Shown here one piece after another: positions 1 through 8,986 of a stretch of 58,592 bases of DNA (within the stretch, counting starts at the first letter, position 1; each line of letters begins with the position of its first letter). The position numbers were made by a program, and so were the translations under genes. The stretch lies in NCBI GenBank assembly GCA_964403465.1, contig CAYOFY010000001.1, positions 1-58,592 on the forward strand, written 5' to 3'. The notes beneath the pieces were generated by a model. It saw only the letters and a program-made list of their open reading frames with translations, was not told where the DNA came from and searched no databases. The stretch comes from JAFGKM01 sp964403465. GTDB lineage: Bacteria; Ratteibacteria; UBA8468; B48-G9; JAFGKM01.

Positions 1-50
1 TTTTTTTCTATGCTCCTGGGAAACAGGTGTGTTAAGCTGGATGCAAAATA

Positions 51-59
51 TGGTATAAT
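51..59 (+). promoter_or_regulatory. Extended -10 promoter of ligA
   Basis: TG at 51-52, one base, then TATAAT at 54-59, so an extended -10 element. The -35 region is poor (TTAAGC near 32-37). The ligA start lies 20 bases further and has a GGGAG Shine-Dalgarno. The T-run at positions 1-7 may be the tail of a terminator of an upstream gene outside the window. Confidence 0.6.
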
Positions 60-78
60 TTATATTGGGAGATGAGAA

Positions 79-2061
79 ATGGGTGACCTGAAAATCCAGA
101 AGAAGATAGAGAAAATTGTCAGATTACTTAACTATTATAATTACATGTATTACGTGGAGAACAACCCTGTCGTAACCGACGCTGAATATGACAGGATATA
201 CAGAGAACTTACTGAACTGGAAAAAACATATCCCCGGTACCGGGCCGCTGATTCCCCGACAATGAAGGTCGGGGGCGAACCGCTGAAACAATTCTCGTCC
301 GTCCAGCACAAGGTCCCCATGCTCAGCATTGACAACACCTACTCAAGGGAGGAACTCCTGGATTTTGACGGCCGCGTAAGAAAGAACGCAGGTGCCGGAG
401 GAGAGATAGAATACGTGGTTGAATTGAAATACGACGGCGTTGCCGTCGCTCTCCTGTACGAGAACGGGGAATTTATCCGTGGAGTGACGCGTGGAGACGG
501 GTGGCAGGGCGATGACATCACGCAGAACCTGAGAACGATAAAGACGCTGCCCGTCCTTATTCCGTATAGAAAACCCCTTGAAGCAAGAGGCGAGGTCTAC
601 ATGCGCAAGGATATCTTTGCGAGGATTAACGAGGAAAAGAAAAGCAGCGGGGAGACGCTCTTTGCAAACCCGAGGAATGCAACCGCCGGTTCACTGAAAC
701 TCCTGGACCCAAAGATTGTTGCTGGAAGGAACCTTCAGTTATTCGCATACCAGGGCATGACGAAAAACAACATCGCCTCCCACTGGGAAATGCTTGAATT
801 CCTGAAAGAGATTTCATTTCCCGTGAACCCGCATAGGAAACTGGCAGGAAACATTGAGGAAGCCCTGAGTTACTGCAACGAATGGCAGAACAAACGGGCC
901 GACCTCCCTTACAATATTGACGGCATGGTGATAAAGGTCAATTCCCTCTCCCTGCAGGAAAGACTCGGTACAACCTCAAAATCCCCCAGGTGGGCTGTCG
1001 CATACAAATTCCCTGCGGAACAGGCGGAGACGACGCTCAAAGAAGTGCATATCCAGGTGGGAAGGACAGGAACGCTCACGCCCGTTGCCATGCTTGAGCC
1101 GGTCGAGGTAAGCGGCACAACAGTTTCCAGGGCGACCCTGCACAACTTTGACGAGATAAGACGCCTGGGAGTCAAAATCGGCGACAGGGTCTTCATAGAA
1201 AAAGGCGGGGAAATAATTCCCAAGATAGTGAAGCCAATCCCGGAAAAAAGGAGCGGGGGCGAAAAAAACATACCCGTGCCGCATGAATGCCCGGTATGCG
1301 GAGGAAAGGTTGTGAAAGACGAGGAAGGTGTGGCACTGAGATGCCCGAATGTCCGATGTCCCGCCCAGGTCAAGGAGCGAATAATCCATTTCACCTCAAG
1401 GGATGCCATGGACATAGAAGGGCTGGGAGAAAGATGGGTTGATATATTCGTGGACAGGGGACTGCTCTCCGACTATGGGGATATATACAAAAACATCACC
1501 TACGAAAAACTGATGGAAATGGAAAGAATGGCCGAAATATCCTCAGCCAACCTCATATCGGCCATTGACAGGAGCAGGAAGAGACCGCTTGCAAATCTTA
1601 TATTTGCCCTGGGGATAAGACACATAGGCATTCATGCAAGCGAGATAATCGCTGAGAGATTCGGCTCAATCAAAGAACTTGCAGAAGCGAACGAGGAAAC
1701 ACTCTCTTCAATAAGCGAAATCGGCCCTGTCATGGCAAAAAGCATAGTGAATTTTTTCAGGACGGAAGAAAATATTCGTGTTCTGAAGAAACTCAGGGAA
1801 GCCGGGGTGAAGATGGAACAGGGCAGGGCGGCAAAAAGCGACAGGTTTGCCGGGCTCACCTTTGTCATAACGGGTACCCTTTCCGGTTACACAAGAGATT
1901 CCATAACATCCCTGATAAAAAAGCAGGGCGGGAGGGTTGCCGGCTCCGTATCAAGAAACACCGATTATCTGATATGCGGAGACAACCCGGGCTCAAAACT
2001 GGACGTTGCGAGGGAACTGAAGGTCAGGATCATAACCGAGCAGGACTTCAACAGACTGTAA
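79..2061 (+). CDS. ligA: NAD-dependent DNA ligase LigA
   Basis: Seals nicks in duplex DNA using NAD+ during replication and repair. The 660-residue product has the normal length and full domain order: an N-terminal Ia region (about 1-70), the nucleotidyltransferase domain with the adenylated lysine in ELKYDG (Lys117), an OB fold, a four-cysteine zinc finger beginning CPVCGG, helix-hairpin-helix repeats, and a C-terminal BRCT domain (about 585-660). The ATG at 79 follows a GGGAG ribosome binding site and the extended -10 promoter at 51-59. It is directly followed, with no spacer, by the xerC-like gene, so the two are co-transcribed. Nothing is missing or odd. Confidence 0.98.
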   Translation: MGDLKIQKKIEKIVRLLNYYNYMYYVENNPVVTDAEYDRIYRELTELEKTYPRYRAADSPTMKVGGEPLKQFSSVQHKVPMLSIDNTYSREELLDFDGRVRKNAGAGGEIEYVVELKYDGVAVALLYENGEFIRGVTRGDGWQGDDITQNLRTIKTLPVLIPYRKPLEARGEVYMRKDIFARINEEKKSSGETLFANPRNATAGSLKLLDPKIVAGRNLQLFAYQGMTKNNIASHWEMLEFLKEISFPVNPHRKLAGNIEEALSYCNEWQNKRADLPYNIDGMVIKVNSLSLQERLGTTSKSPRWAVAYKFPAEQAETTLKEVHIQVGRTGTLTPVAMLEPVEVSGTTVSRATLHNFDEIRRLGVKIGDRVFIEKGGEIIPKIVKPIPEKRSGGEKNIPVPHECPVCGGKVVKDEEGVALRCPNVRCPAQVKERIIHFTSRDAMDIEGLGERWVDIFVDRGLLSDYGDIYKNITYEKLMEMERMAEISSANLISAIDRSRKRPLANLIFALGIRHIGIHASEIIAERFGSIKELAEANEETLSSISEIGPVMAKSIVNFFRTEENIRVLKKLREAGVKMEQGRAAKSDRFAGLTFVITGTLSGYTRDSITSLIKKQGGRVAGSVSRNTDYLICGDNPGSKLDVARELKVRIITEQDFNRL

Positions 2062-2949
2062 ATGAAAGAACCGAAAGAACTGAAGGATTATTTCCTGCAG
2101 CATCTTCAGGTTGAACGCAACCTTTCAAGGAACACCGTTGCCGCATACTCCGAAGATCTTAAGAAATTGCTGAATTTCCTGCATGTCAATAACTACAGAC
2201 TTGCCGGACTGGACAGCGAAAAAATAATATCCTTCATTCTCTTCCTGAAAAAACAGGGGCTTTCTTCCTCCACGATTGTAAGAACTCTTTCCTCCGTCAG
2301 GAATTTTTATAAATTCCTGGCCGGTCAGGGCATCATGAAAACAGATTCCCTTCCACTCATAGAATCCCCGAAAGTCCACAGGACACTTCCGGAGGTTCTC
2401 AACAAAGACGAGGTAAATCTTTTGATAAAAAACATCACCGGAACAAGAGATAACATCCGCAACCTTGCGATGATTGAACTGATCTACGGAGCCGGGTTGA
2501 GAGTTTCCGAGGCGTCCGGAATAAGAATCGCTGACATCAACTTTGAAAAAAACTCCATAAGAATAACCGGCAAGGGAAGCAGGGAACGTATCGTTTTCAT
2601 GAATAGGAATTCCCTCGCCGCCACGCAACGCTATCTTGAGGCACGGAACAAAATGAAAAAGGCGGCGGCATCGCCCTATCTTTTCGTGAACAACAGGGGA
2701 GGAAAAATCTCAAGGCAGTCCATCTGGAAACTGATAAAAAAATTGAACGCATTATCATACACCGGCAAGAATGTTTATCCCCACACCCTGAGGCATTCAT
2801 TCGCCACGCACCTGCTTGAAGGAGGTCTTGACCTGAGGATAGTGCAGGAACTCCTTGGCCACAAAACCCTCGCTACAACAGAGATTTACACACATATAGA
2901 TAAAAAACATATCAAGTCGCTCTATAAGAAATTCCACCCCCGTACCTGA
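2062..2949 (+). CDS. Tyrosine recombinase XerC/XerD type
   Basis: Site-specific tyrosine recombinase, probably the chromosome-dimer resolvase of the XerC/XerD group. The 295 residues contain an N-terminal SAM-like core-binding domain (about 5-90) and the catalytic domain with all expected residues: Arg147 (GAGLRVSE), Lys171, His241 and Arg244 (HTLRHSFATHLL), His267 (LGHKT) and the nucleophile Tyr276. Its ATG starts on the base after the ligA stop codon, implying translational coupling. Whether it is XerC or XerD cannot be settled here; the housekeeping neighbour and absence of phage genes argue against an integrase of a mobile element. Confidence 0.92.
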   Translation: MKEPKELKDYFLQHLQVERNLSRNTVAAYSEDLKKLLNFLHVNNYRLAGLDSEKIISFILFLKKQGLSSSTIVRTLSSVRNFYKFLAGQGIMKTDSLPLIESPKVHRTLPEVLNKDEVNLLIKNITGTRDNIRNLAMIELIYGAGLRVSEASGIRIADINFEKNSIRITGKGSRERIVFMNRNSLAATQRYLEARNKMKKAAASPYLFVNNRGGKISRQSIWKLIKKLNALSYTGKNVYPHTLRHSFATHLLEGGLDLRIVQELLGHKTLATTEIYTHIDKKHIKSLYKKFHPRT

Positions 2950-2994
2950 AATTTCTTGAAAGCAGTATGGACCTTCCCCCTAAAAATTGCGCCA

Positions 2995-3215
2995 AGGATA
3001 ATTAGAGATTGCCGCGCCCCCCATTACGGGGCTCGCAATGACAAAGAAAAGAGAGTGCGACTTGAACCGTTCTACGGGATGAATCGCACCGCTAAAAATA
3101 TAGATCCTGAATCAAGTTCAGGATGACAATGAGAGTGGCATGAATGCACCGCTGCAATCACCCCTCATCCTATCTCTCTCCCCGAAGGGTAGAGGGAAAA
3201 GAGGGTAGGGCACCG
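2995..3215. repeat. Cluster of three dispersed intergenic repeats
   Basis: The 266-base gap between xerC and aroC (convergent genes) is filled by repeat-like DNA and has no gene. At 3004-3045 there is an element running from GAGATTGCCGCG to CGCAATGAC; at about 3103-3127 a palindrome CCTGAA-TCAAG-TTCAGG followed by ATGAC; at about 3161-3207 a CCCTCATCC...CCCCGAAGGG...AGAGGG stretch. The first type recurs near 11822, 28800, 34014 and 34107. Confidence 0.7.
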
Positions 3216-4367
3216 CTACTGTTTAAGGCGCAGCCACTTTTTGTCAAGTTTGGCGAGGGAGTCGTAGGCTCTTGCCAGGTATAGAGAATCCAAAATGGCT
3301 ATGGCCATCATCGCTTCGGCAACGGCATAGATTCTCGCTACCAGCGTCGGGTCTCTCCTCGTGATGGGCTTCAGCTTCTCCTCCTTCATTTTCTTCATGT
3401 TTATGGAGGTCTGCTCTATTGATATCGTAGGGGTTGGTTTTACCGCTATTCTCACGATGACATCCTCTCCGTTTGAAATGCCGCCCAAGAATCCTCCGGC
3501 GTTGTTCGTCCTGAACCTGACCTTGCCATCCTTCGTCATATAGGGCTGGTCGTTGTTCTCGGAACCCTTCATGCTGCCCACCTTGAACCCGGCACCGAAC
3601 TCTATGCCTTTCACCGCGCCGATGCTGCATAGGGCGTGGGCAATAACTGCATTCAGTTTGTCAAAGACAGGCTCTCCCAATCCAGGAGGAACATTGTGAG
3701 CAATCAATTCTATAATGCCTCCGGCAGTATCCCCTTCATCCTTTATTTCCAGTACCCGCTTTTCCATCCTCTTCGCCGCTTCAAGATCGGGACAGTTGAT
3801 CTCGTTCTTCCTGTAGTTCTTCCTTATCTCCTCCCATGTCATGTCCTTCGCCTTTATCCCCATGCATTCTTTCGTATATCCCAGAATCTCTATCTTTTCC
3901 CGCCCAAGGATGAACCTGGCAACAGCTCCTCCTGCAACCCTCCCGACGGTTTCCCTGCCTGATGACCTTCCTGCGCCGCACCAGTCCTGCGCCTCGCCGT
4001 ATTTCAGAAAGAAGGAGTAGGTGGCATGGCCCGGCCTGAATATATCCCTGTATGCCCTGTACTGTTCAACGTGAATCTTCTGGGTATCAACGTTGTAAAT
4101 GATTATTCCCACGGGCGCTCCGGTGGTTACTCCGTCCTGCCCGATGCCGGCGAATATCTCGCACTGGTCGGTCTCTTTCCTGGGGCTGTTGAGTTTCCCG
4201 CGGCCGGGCTTCCGCTTGTCCAGTTCCTTCTGTATCACATCTCTCGTGAGTCTCAATCCCGGCGGGACGCCGTCAACAATGACCGCAAGAGCAGAGCCCT
4301 TTCCCTTTCCGTACGATTCCCCGCAGGTTGTGACACGGAATATCCTTCCAAAGGTATTTCCCAGCAT
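3216..4367 (-). CDS. aroC: Chorismate synthase
   Basis: Last step of the shikimate pathway: converts 5-enolpyruvylshikimate-3-phosphate to chorismate using reduced FMN. The 383 residues have the family signatures: the N-terminal TCGESYGKG segment, the GRSSGRETVGRVAGGAVA block and the C-terminal RRDPTLVARIYAVAEAM stretch. The start ATG at 4367 sits one base after the aroA stop, with its GGAGG ribosome binding site inside the end of aroA, so aroA and aroC form a two-gene minus-strand operon performing consecutive steps. Confidence 0.97.
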   Translation of the reverse strand: MLGNTFGRIFRVTTCGESYGKGKGSALAVIVDGVPPGLRLTRDVIQKELDKRKPGRGKLNSPRKETDQCEIFAGIGQDGVTTGAPVGIIIYNVDTQKIHVEQYRAYRDIFRPGHATYSFFLKYGEAQDWCGAGRSSGRETVGRVAGGAVARFILGREKIEILGYTKECMGIKAKDMTWEEIRKNYRKNEINCPDLEAAKRMEKRVLEIKDEGDTAGGIIELIAHNVPPGLGEPVFDKLNAVIAHALCSIGAVKGIEFGAGFKVGSMKGSENNDQPYMTKDGKVRFRTNNAGGFLGGISNGEDVIVRIAVKPTPTISIEQTSINMKKMKEEKLKPITRRDPTLVARIYAVAEAMMAIAILDSLYLARAYDSLAKLDKKWLRLKQ

Positions 4368-4368
4368 G

Positions 4369-5646
4369 TTATTCCTCCGTTTTTATGTTTGCTCCCAGAC
4401 CCTTCATCAAATCCACGAAATCAGGGAATGTCACGTTGACTGCCTCGGCAGTCGTTATTTTAGTGGTGCCTTCCGCAATCAATCCCGCAAGAGCCAGCGA
4501 CATGATTACCCTGTGGTCGTAATACCCGTTGACCTCCGTTCCTTTCAAAACGCTCTTCCGGATTATCAGTCCGTCCTTCATCTCCTCAACTTCGGCGTTC
4601 ATCTTTGACAGTTCTTCCGCCATCACCTTTATCCTGTCGGTCTCTTTTATCCGTGCATGCGCAACATTGCAAAGTCTGGTTGCCCCTTCGGCAAAACAAC
4701 CCAGAACAGCCAGTGCAGGCAATGCATCGGGAGTGCTGTTCAAGTCCAGTTCCGTCCCGTGCAGTTCAGCACCCCTGATTCTTATACCTCCCTTTTCCGG
4801 CTTTATCTCCGCACCCATCTTCCTCAGATGTTCAACAATCGTCTTGTCGCCCTGGACATCATTCATATCCAGCCCTTTCAGCAGGATATCAGAGCCTGTA
4901 ATCGCGCCGGCAACGAGCAGGAACGTTGCGGAACTCCAGTCCGCGGGAATCGTCTTCTCCACAGGCCTGTATCTCTGCCTGCCTTCTATCCTGAAATGTG
5001 TGCACTCGCTGTTTCTGCCGTATATAATTCCCTGTTCATCCAGCCATTTCAACGTCATCTCTATGTATGGAATTTCATGGACATTCACAACATCTATCTC
5101 CGTATCCTCATCCGCAAGCGGGGTTGATATCAACAGCGAGGATACATACTGTGAACTTATTCCGTTAACCCTCGTTCTGCCTCCTTTTATTCTTCCTTTC
5201 ACCCTTACGGGTGGATTCCCGTTATTCCTGACGGATACCGCCTGCGCCCCGAGAATATTCAAAGCATCCAGCAATGGCTGTATGGGCCTTGATCTCAACG
5301 ATTCGTCGCCGTCCAGAGTAACTTCGGTCTCGCCGAGGGATACCACGCCGGTGACCAGGTTCATGGATGTCCCTGAATTCGCCATATTCAGAGTCGTTCC
5401 CGGATTGCACGGTTGACCTCCGAAACCACTGATTGTCCAGGTATTACCTGAGGTATCTATATTCGCCCCCAGCTTCCTGCATGCATTTACTGATGTCATT
5501 GTATCCGCGGAATCCAGAGGGTTTTTTATCCTGGATATGCCCCCTGCGAGTGAACCCATAACCACACCTCTTATCGTGTGGGATTTCGAGCCGGGAATAA
5601 GGACCTCTCCTCTCAACCTATCAGTTTTTTCCACAATTAAATTCAC
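4369..5646 (-). CDS. aroA: EPSP synthase (3-phosphoshikimate 1-carboxyvinyltransferase)
   Basis: Transfers enolpyruvate from PEP to shikimate-3-phosphate. The N-terminal GSKSHTIRG motif and C-terminal DHRVIMSLALAGL region are typical. The frame is open up to 5724, but the extra 26 N-terminal codons match nothing in the family. The GTG at 5646 gives 425 residues, the normal length, and lies exactly 6 bases after a TATTAT -10 box with a TTGTCT -35 box at 17-base spacing, so it is taken as a leaderless start. The next GTG at 5634 is an alternative. Divergent from aroB. Confidence 0.92.
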   Translation of the reverse strand: MNLIVEKTDRLRGEVLIPGSKSHTIRGVVMGSLAGGISRIKNPLDSADTMTSVNACRKLGANIDTSGNTWTISGFGGQPCNPGTTLNMANSGTSMNLVTGVVSLGETEVTLDGDESLRSRPIQPLLDALNILGAQAVSVRNNGNPPVRVKGRIKGGRTRVNGISSQYVSSLLISTPLADEDTEIDVVNVHEIPYIEMTLKWLDEQGIIYGRNSECTHFRIEGRQRYRPVEKTIPADWSSATFLLVAGAITGSDILLKGLDMNDVQGDKTIVEHLRKMGAEIKPEKGGIRIRGAELHGTELDLNSTPDALPALAVLGCFAEGATRLCNVAHARIKETDRIKVMAEELSKMNAEVEEMKDGLIIRKSVLKGTEVNGYYDHRVIMSLALAGLIAEGTTKITTAEAVNVTFPDFVDLMKGLGANIKTEE

Positions 5647-5652
5647 CCATAA

Positions 5653-5681
5653 ATAATAACACAAGAAAGCCATGAAGACAA
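5653..5681 (-). promoter_or_regulatory. aroA promoter, leaderless geometry
   Basis: On the minus strand: TTGTCT (5676-5681), 17-base spacer, TATTAT (5653-5658) preceded by TG one base away (extended -10), then 6 bases, then the GTG at 5646. Transcription is expected to begin on or beside the start codon. No Shine-Dalgarno sequence is present. Confidence 0.65.
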
Positions 5682-5713
5682 AACCTGCAAGGTTTCCCGG
5701 AAAGTCGCATATT

Positions 5714-5742
5714 TTGTGAACCATCGCTTTTTAATATATAAT
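5714..5742 (+). promoter_or_regulatory. aroB promoter, leaderless geometry
   Basis: TTGTGA (5714-5719), 17-base spacer, perfect TATAAT (5737-5742), 8 bases, then the ATG at 5751. No Shine-Dalgarno sequence fits between the -10 box and the start. Divergent from the aroA promoter, with about 32 bases between their -35 boxes. Confidence 0.7.
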
Positions 5743-5750
5743 CTTTAGAT

Positions 5751-6836
5751 ATGAAAAAGATCAGGATGAATCTTGGTGAAGACAGCTATTTTATTTATGC
5801 AGGATATCCCATAGAGAAACTCGGCAGCAGGATGGATAAAAGGAATTACGGCAAAAAGGTGATGCTTCTGACTGATAGTAATGTATTTCCCCGTTATGGC
5901 CGTGCCATTGAGAAAGCTGTCACAGGAACAGGCAGGGAGGTCATTGACTTTCTGGTAAAGCCCGGCGAAGAAGTAAAAAGCCTCAGGAAGATTTACGAAA
6001 TAATGGAGGCATGCGCAAAAAACCGGATGGGCAGGGACGATACGCTTCTGACGCTTGGAGGAGGAGTAGCGAGCGACCTGGGAGGTTTTGCAGCATCCAT
6101 CTACATGAGAGGAATCAATTTCATCGCCGTTCCGACCACTTTGCTGGCTCAGGTTGATGCCTCAATAGGTGGTAAGACCGGCGTTAACCTGCCTTTCGGG
6201 AAGAATCTTGTCGGAAGTTTCTATCAGCCATCCTTCGTATATATGGATTTCAAAACACTGCAGACATTGCCGGAAATAGAGTTGAAACAGGGCCTGGCCG
6301 AAATAATAAAATACGGGGTAATAAAGAGCAGAAAGATATTTGGCATACTGGACAGCGTTTCTTTCACCGGCATAAGGAAATATCTTCCCCGGCTTATTGA
6401 GGAAAGTATCCTGATTAAAAGAGATGTCGTGGAGAAAGACGAGAAAGAGAAAAAAGGATTGAGGGAGATACTGAATTTCGGACATACGCTCGGACATGCA
6501 ATTGAAATTGCGCATTTCCCGAAACTGAGTCACGGCGAATCCGTTGCTCTGGGAATGGTCGGGGAAGGTTATTTTTCGTGGCGGCTCGGCATATGCAGGA
6601 GAGAGGTTTACTCCGACATAAGAGAGATTGTAAAAAAATGCAGGCTGCCGTTTTCATTCCAGACCGTGAAAACAGAAAGGTTGCCTGATTTCCTTCAATA
6701 TGACAAGAAAGCAAGGCGGGGCAATATAAGGTTTGTCATGGTCAGGGACATCGGAACAGTGAAAACAGGAGTGGTGATAAAGCCAGAAGAAGTGACAAGA
6801 CTGTTAAAGGAGATGGGACAGAATGAAAAACCTTAA
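5751..6836 (+). CDS. aroB: 3-dehydroquinate synthase
   Basis: Second step of the shikimate pathway: cyclises DAHP to 3-dehydroquinate using NAD and a divalent metal. The 361-residue protein is full length. It carries the nucleotide-binding GGGVASDLGGFAAS motif, the following PTTLLAQVDASIGGKTGVN block and the metal-binding histidines in GHTLGHAIE and HGESVALGM. It heads the run aroB-pheA-aroF and overlaps pheA by 14 bases. The promoter at 5714-5742 leaves essentially no leader. Confidence 0.97.
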   Translation: MKKIRMNLGEDSYFIYAGYPIEKLGSRMDKRNYGKKVMLLTDSNVFPRYGRAIEKAVTGTGREVIDFLVKPGEEVKSLRKIYEIMEACAKNRMGRDDTLLTLGGGVASDLGGFAASIYMRGINFIAVPTTLLAQVDASIGGKTGVNLPFGKNLVGSFYQPSFVYMDFKTLQTLPEIELKQGLAEIIKYGVIKSRKIFGILDSVSFTGIRKYLPRLIEESILIKRDVVEKDEKEKKGLREILNFGHTLGHAIEIAHFPKLSHGESVALGMVGEGYFSWRLGICRREVYSDIREIVKKCRLPFSFQTVKTERLPDFLQYDKKARRGNIRFVMVRDIGTVKTGVVIKPEEVTRLLKEMGQNEKP

Positions 6837-7899
6837 TGATATCAGAAAAAAGATAGACGATATAGACAGGACGGTACTTGACCTTCTGAACTTGCGGGCA
6901 AAGAAGGTGCGGGAGATAGCGGAGGTCAAGAACCTGCATAACCTTCCACCTTTTGACCCTTCAAGGGAGAGAAAGATCATAGATGACCTTTCTTCAAAAA
7001 ACAGAGGGCCGCTGACAGGAGAAGATATTGAACTGATAATGGGCACATTGTTCAAGATATACAGGGGAATGGTCAGACCCATGCATATAGCATATTTCGG
7101 TCTTGAGGGGACGTTCGCACACCAGGCGGCGCTCAAAAAATTCGGAGAGAAGAGCGAGTATCTGCATTGCAAGACAATAGATAACGTATTCCGCGAAGTG
7201 GAGAAGGGCAGGGCGGATTACGGGGTTGTCCCTGTGGAAAATTCCACCGAGGGAGTCGTGACACATACGCTTGATATGTTCGTGGAGAGCAACCTGAAGA
7301 TAACTTCCGAGATACTGCTTGATATTCATCACTACCTGCTTTCCAGGGAAACCTCTCTGTCAAAGGTCAGGAAGATTTTTTCGCATCCGCAGGCAATAGC
7401 ACAGTGCTGGAACTGGATAATGGATAATATACCTGATGTCAAAATCATAGAAACCGAAAGCACGGCCGCTGCTGCAAAGAAAGTGAAAGCGGAGAAAAAC
7501 GCTGCTGCAATAGGTTCGTTGACTGCCTCCAGCATTTACGATATAGGCGTGCTGGCCGAGAAGATAGAGGATTACAGTGAGAATATCACAAGATTTCTCG
7601 TGATAGGTACATCTTTCACCGGAAAGACCGGACAGGACAAGACATCAATACTGCTGTCAATAAAAGACAAGGTTGGCGCATTGCACGACATCCTTCTGCC
7701 TTTCAGGGAAAACCGTATCAATCTTACGAGGATTGAATCACGTCCCAGCAAGAAGAAAGCATGGGATTACATCTTCTTCTTTGACTTCATAGGACACAAG
7801 GACGATGCGCCGGTCAAGAAAGCCCTTTCAAGGCTTGAGAAGGAAAGCGCGTTCCTGAAAATTCTCGGGTCTTACCCGACAGGCGGCAAGAATGTCTGA
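6823..7899 (+). CDS. pheA: Bifunctional chorismate mutase / prephenate dehydratase (P-protein)
   Basis: Makes phenylpyruvate from chorismate in two steps, committing flux to phenylalanine. The 358 residues contain an AroQ-type chorismate mutase domain (about 1-85), a prephenate dehydratase domain (about 90-270) with VENSTEGVVTHTLDMF and the ITRFLVIG motif, and a C-terminal ACT domain (about 278-355) with ESRPS, the usual phenylalanine-sensing element. The start overlaps aroB and has a GGAG ribosome binding site. Feedback inhibition by phenylalanine is expected from the family, not shown by the sequence. Confidence 0.96.
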   Translation: MKNLNDIRKKIDDIDRTVLDLLNLRAKKVREIAEVKNLHNLPPFDPSRERKIIDDLSSKNRGPLTGEDIELIMGTLFKIYRGMVRPMHIAYFGLEGTFAHQAALKKFGEKSEYLHCKTIDNVFREVEKGRADYGVVPVENSTEGVVTHTLDMFVESNLKITSEILLDIHHYLLSRETSLSKVRKIFSHPQAIAQCWNWIMDNIPDVKIIETESTAAAAKKVKAEKNAAAIGSLTASSIYDIGVLAEKIEDYSENITRFLVIGTSFTGKTGQDKTSILLSIKDKVGALHDILLPFRENRINLTRIESRPSKKKAWDYIFFFDFIGHKDDAPVKKALSRLEKESAFLKILGSYPTGGKNV

Positions 7900-7930
7900 C
7901 CAGACCTGACCGCAGGAAGGAGTTGCCAGA

Positions 7931-8953
7931 ATGGCTGATATAATAATAATGGGTTCCGGAGCCACGGAAAAACAGATAAGTACAGTCATAAAAAAGATAA
8001 AAGGCCTGGGCTTTGACATCAACCTGAGCAGGGGGACTGAAAAAACCATAATCGGCATTATCGGGGATACACGGGACATATCGGATGAAGTCTTCAAGAT
8101 TCTCCCGGGTGTGGCACAGGTAATCAGCATCCTGAAGGGATACAAACTGGCAAGCCGTGAATTTCATCCGCAGGACACCGTTATAAAAACCGATGCTCTT
8201 GACATAGGAGGAGACAGTCTTACGATTATAGCGGGTCCCTGTTCAGTTGAAAGCAAGAAACAACTTTTGAACACCGCCGAACGTATCAGGAAATCCGGAG
8301 CAAGGATTCTGAGAGGCGGAGTTTTCAAACCCAGGACGTCTCCCTATTCCTTTTCCGGTCTGGGACTTGAAGGACTGCAGATCCTGAAGGAAGTGAAAGA
8401 GAAAACAGGAATGCCTGTTGTAACCGAGGTGCTTTCCCCTGAAGACGTTGACAGAACCGCAGCGATAGCGGACATCCTTCAGATAGGAGCAAGAAATATG
8501 TTTAACTACAGGTTGCTTCAGAGGGTGGGCAAAAGCAGCAGGCCGGTCCTTCTCAAAAGGTCTTTCTCGGCAACCATATCGGAGTTTCTGAATTGCGCCG
8601 AGTATATACTGAAAGAGGGAAACAAAAATGTGATACTCTGCGAAAGGGGCATAAGGTCATTTGATTCCGATTTCACAAGAAATACACTTGACCTTACGGC
8701 TGTCGCCGTCTTAAAGAAGGAGTCCCATCTGCCGGTATTTGTTGACCCGAGTCACGGAACGGGAAGGAGAGATCTGGTAACCCCCATGAGCAAGGCCGCC
8801 ATAGCGGCAGGTGCCGATGGGCTCATGATAGAGGTGCATCCAAAGCCGGAAGAGGCTCTTTCCGACGGTTTTCAGTCATTGACCCCTGAAATGTTTGCAG
8901 AGTTCATGGATGAGATAAAACCTGTGGCACGGGTAATGAACAAGAAATTCTAA
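7931..8953 (+). CDS. aroF: DAHP synthase, type I-beta with N-terminal regulatory domain
   Basis: Condenses PEP with erythrose-4-phosphate, the entry step to aromatic synthesis. Residues 1-70 form the small ferredoxin-like domain found in Thermotoga/Bacillus-type enzymes, followed by the barrel with AGPCSVES, GGVFKPRTSPYSF and the DPSHGTGRRDLV metal/substrate motif. Length 340 is normal. A GGAAGGAG ribosome binding site precedes the ATG. Position right after pheA suggests joint expression. The symbol aroF is used as for such genes; aroG-type naming would be equivalent. Confidence 0.96.
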   Translation: MADIIIMGSGATEKQISTVIKKIKGLGFDINLSRGTEKTIIGIIGDTRDISDEVFKILPGVAQVISILKGYKLASREFHPQDTVIKTDALDIGGDSLTIIAGPCSVESKKQLLNTAERIRKSGARILRGGVFKPRTSPYSFSGLGLEGLQILKEVKEKTGMPVVTEVLSPEDVDRTAAIADILQIGARNMFNYRLLQRVGKSSRPVLLKRSFSATISEFLNCAEYILKEGNKNVILCERGIRSFDSDFTRNTLDLTAVAVLKKESHLPVFVDPSHGTGRRDLVTPMSKAAIAAGADGLMIEVHPKPEEALSDGFQSLTPEMFAEFMDEIKPVARVMNKKF

Positions 8954-8986
8954 TTATCGTGGTAAGGAGGGAAAGGGAACAGGAAG

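Noticed and set aside
909..1415. 168-codon frame antisense to ligA
   Set aside because: Fully inside an intact conserved gene; no independent signals.
4529..5416. Long open frame (295 codons) on the plus strand
   Set aside because: It lies wholly antisense to aroA, has no family features or ribosome binding site, and its serine/proline-rich content is what the complement of a coding strand gives.
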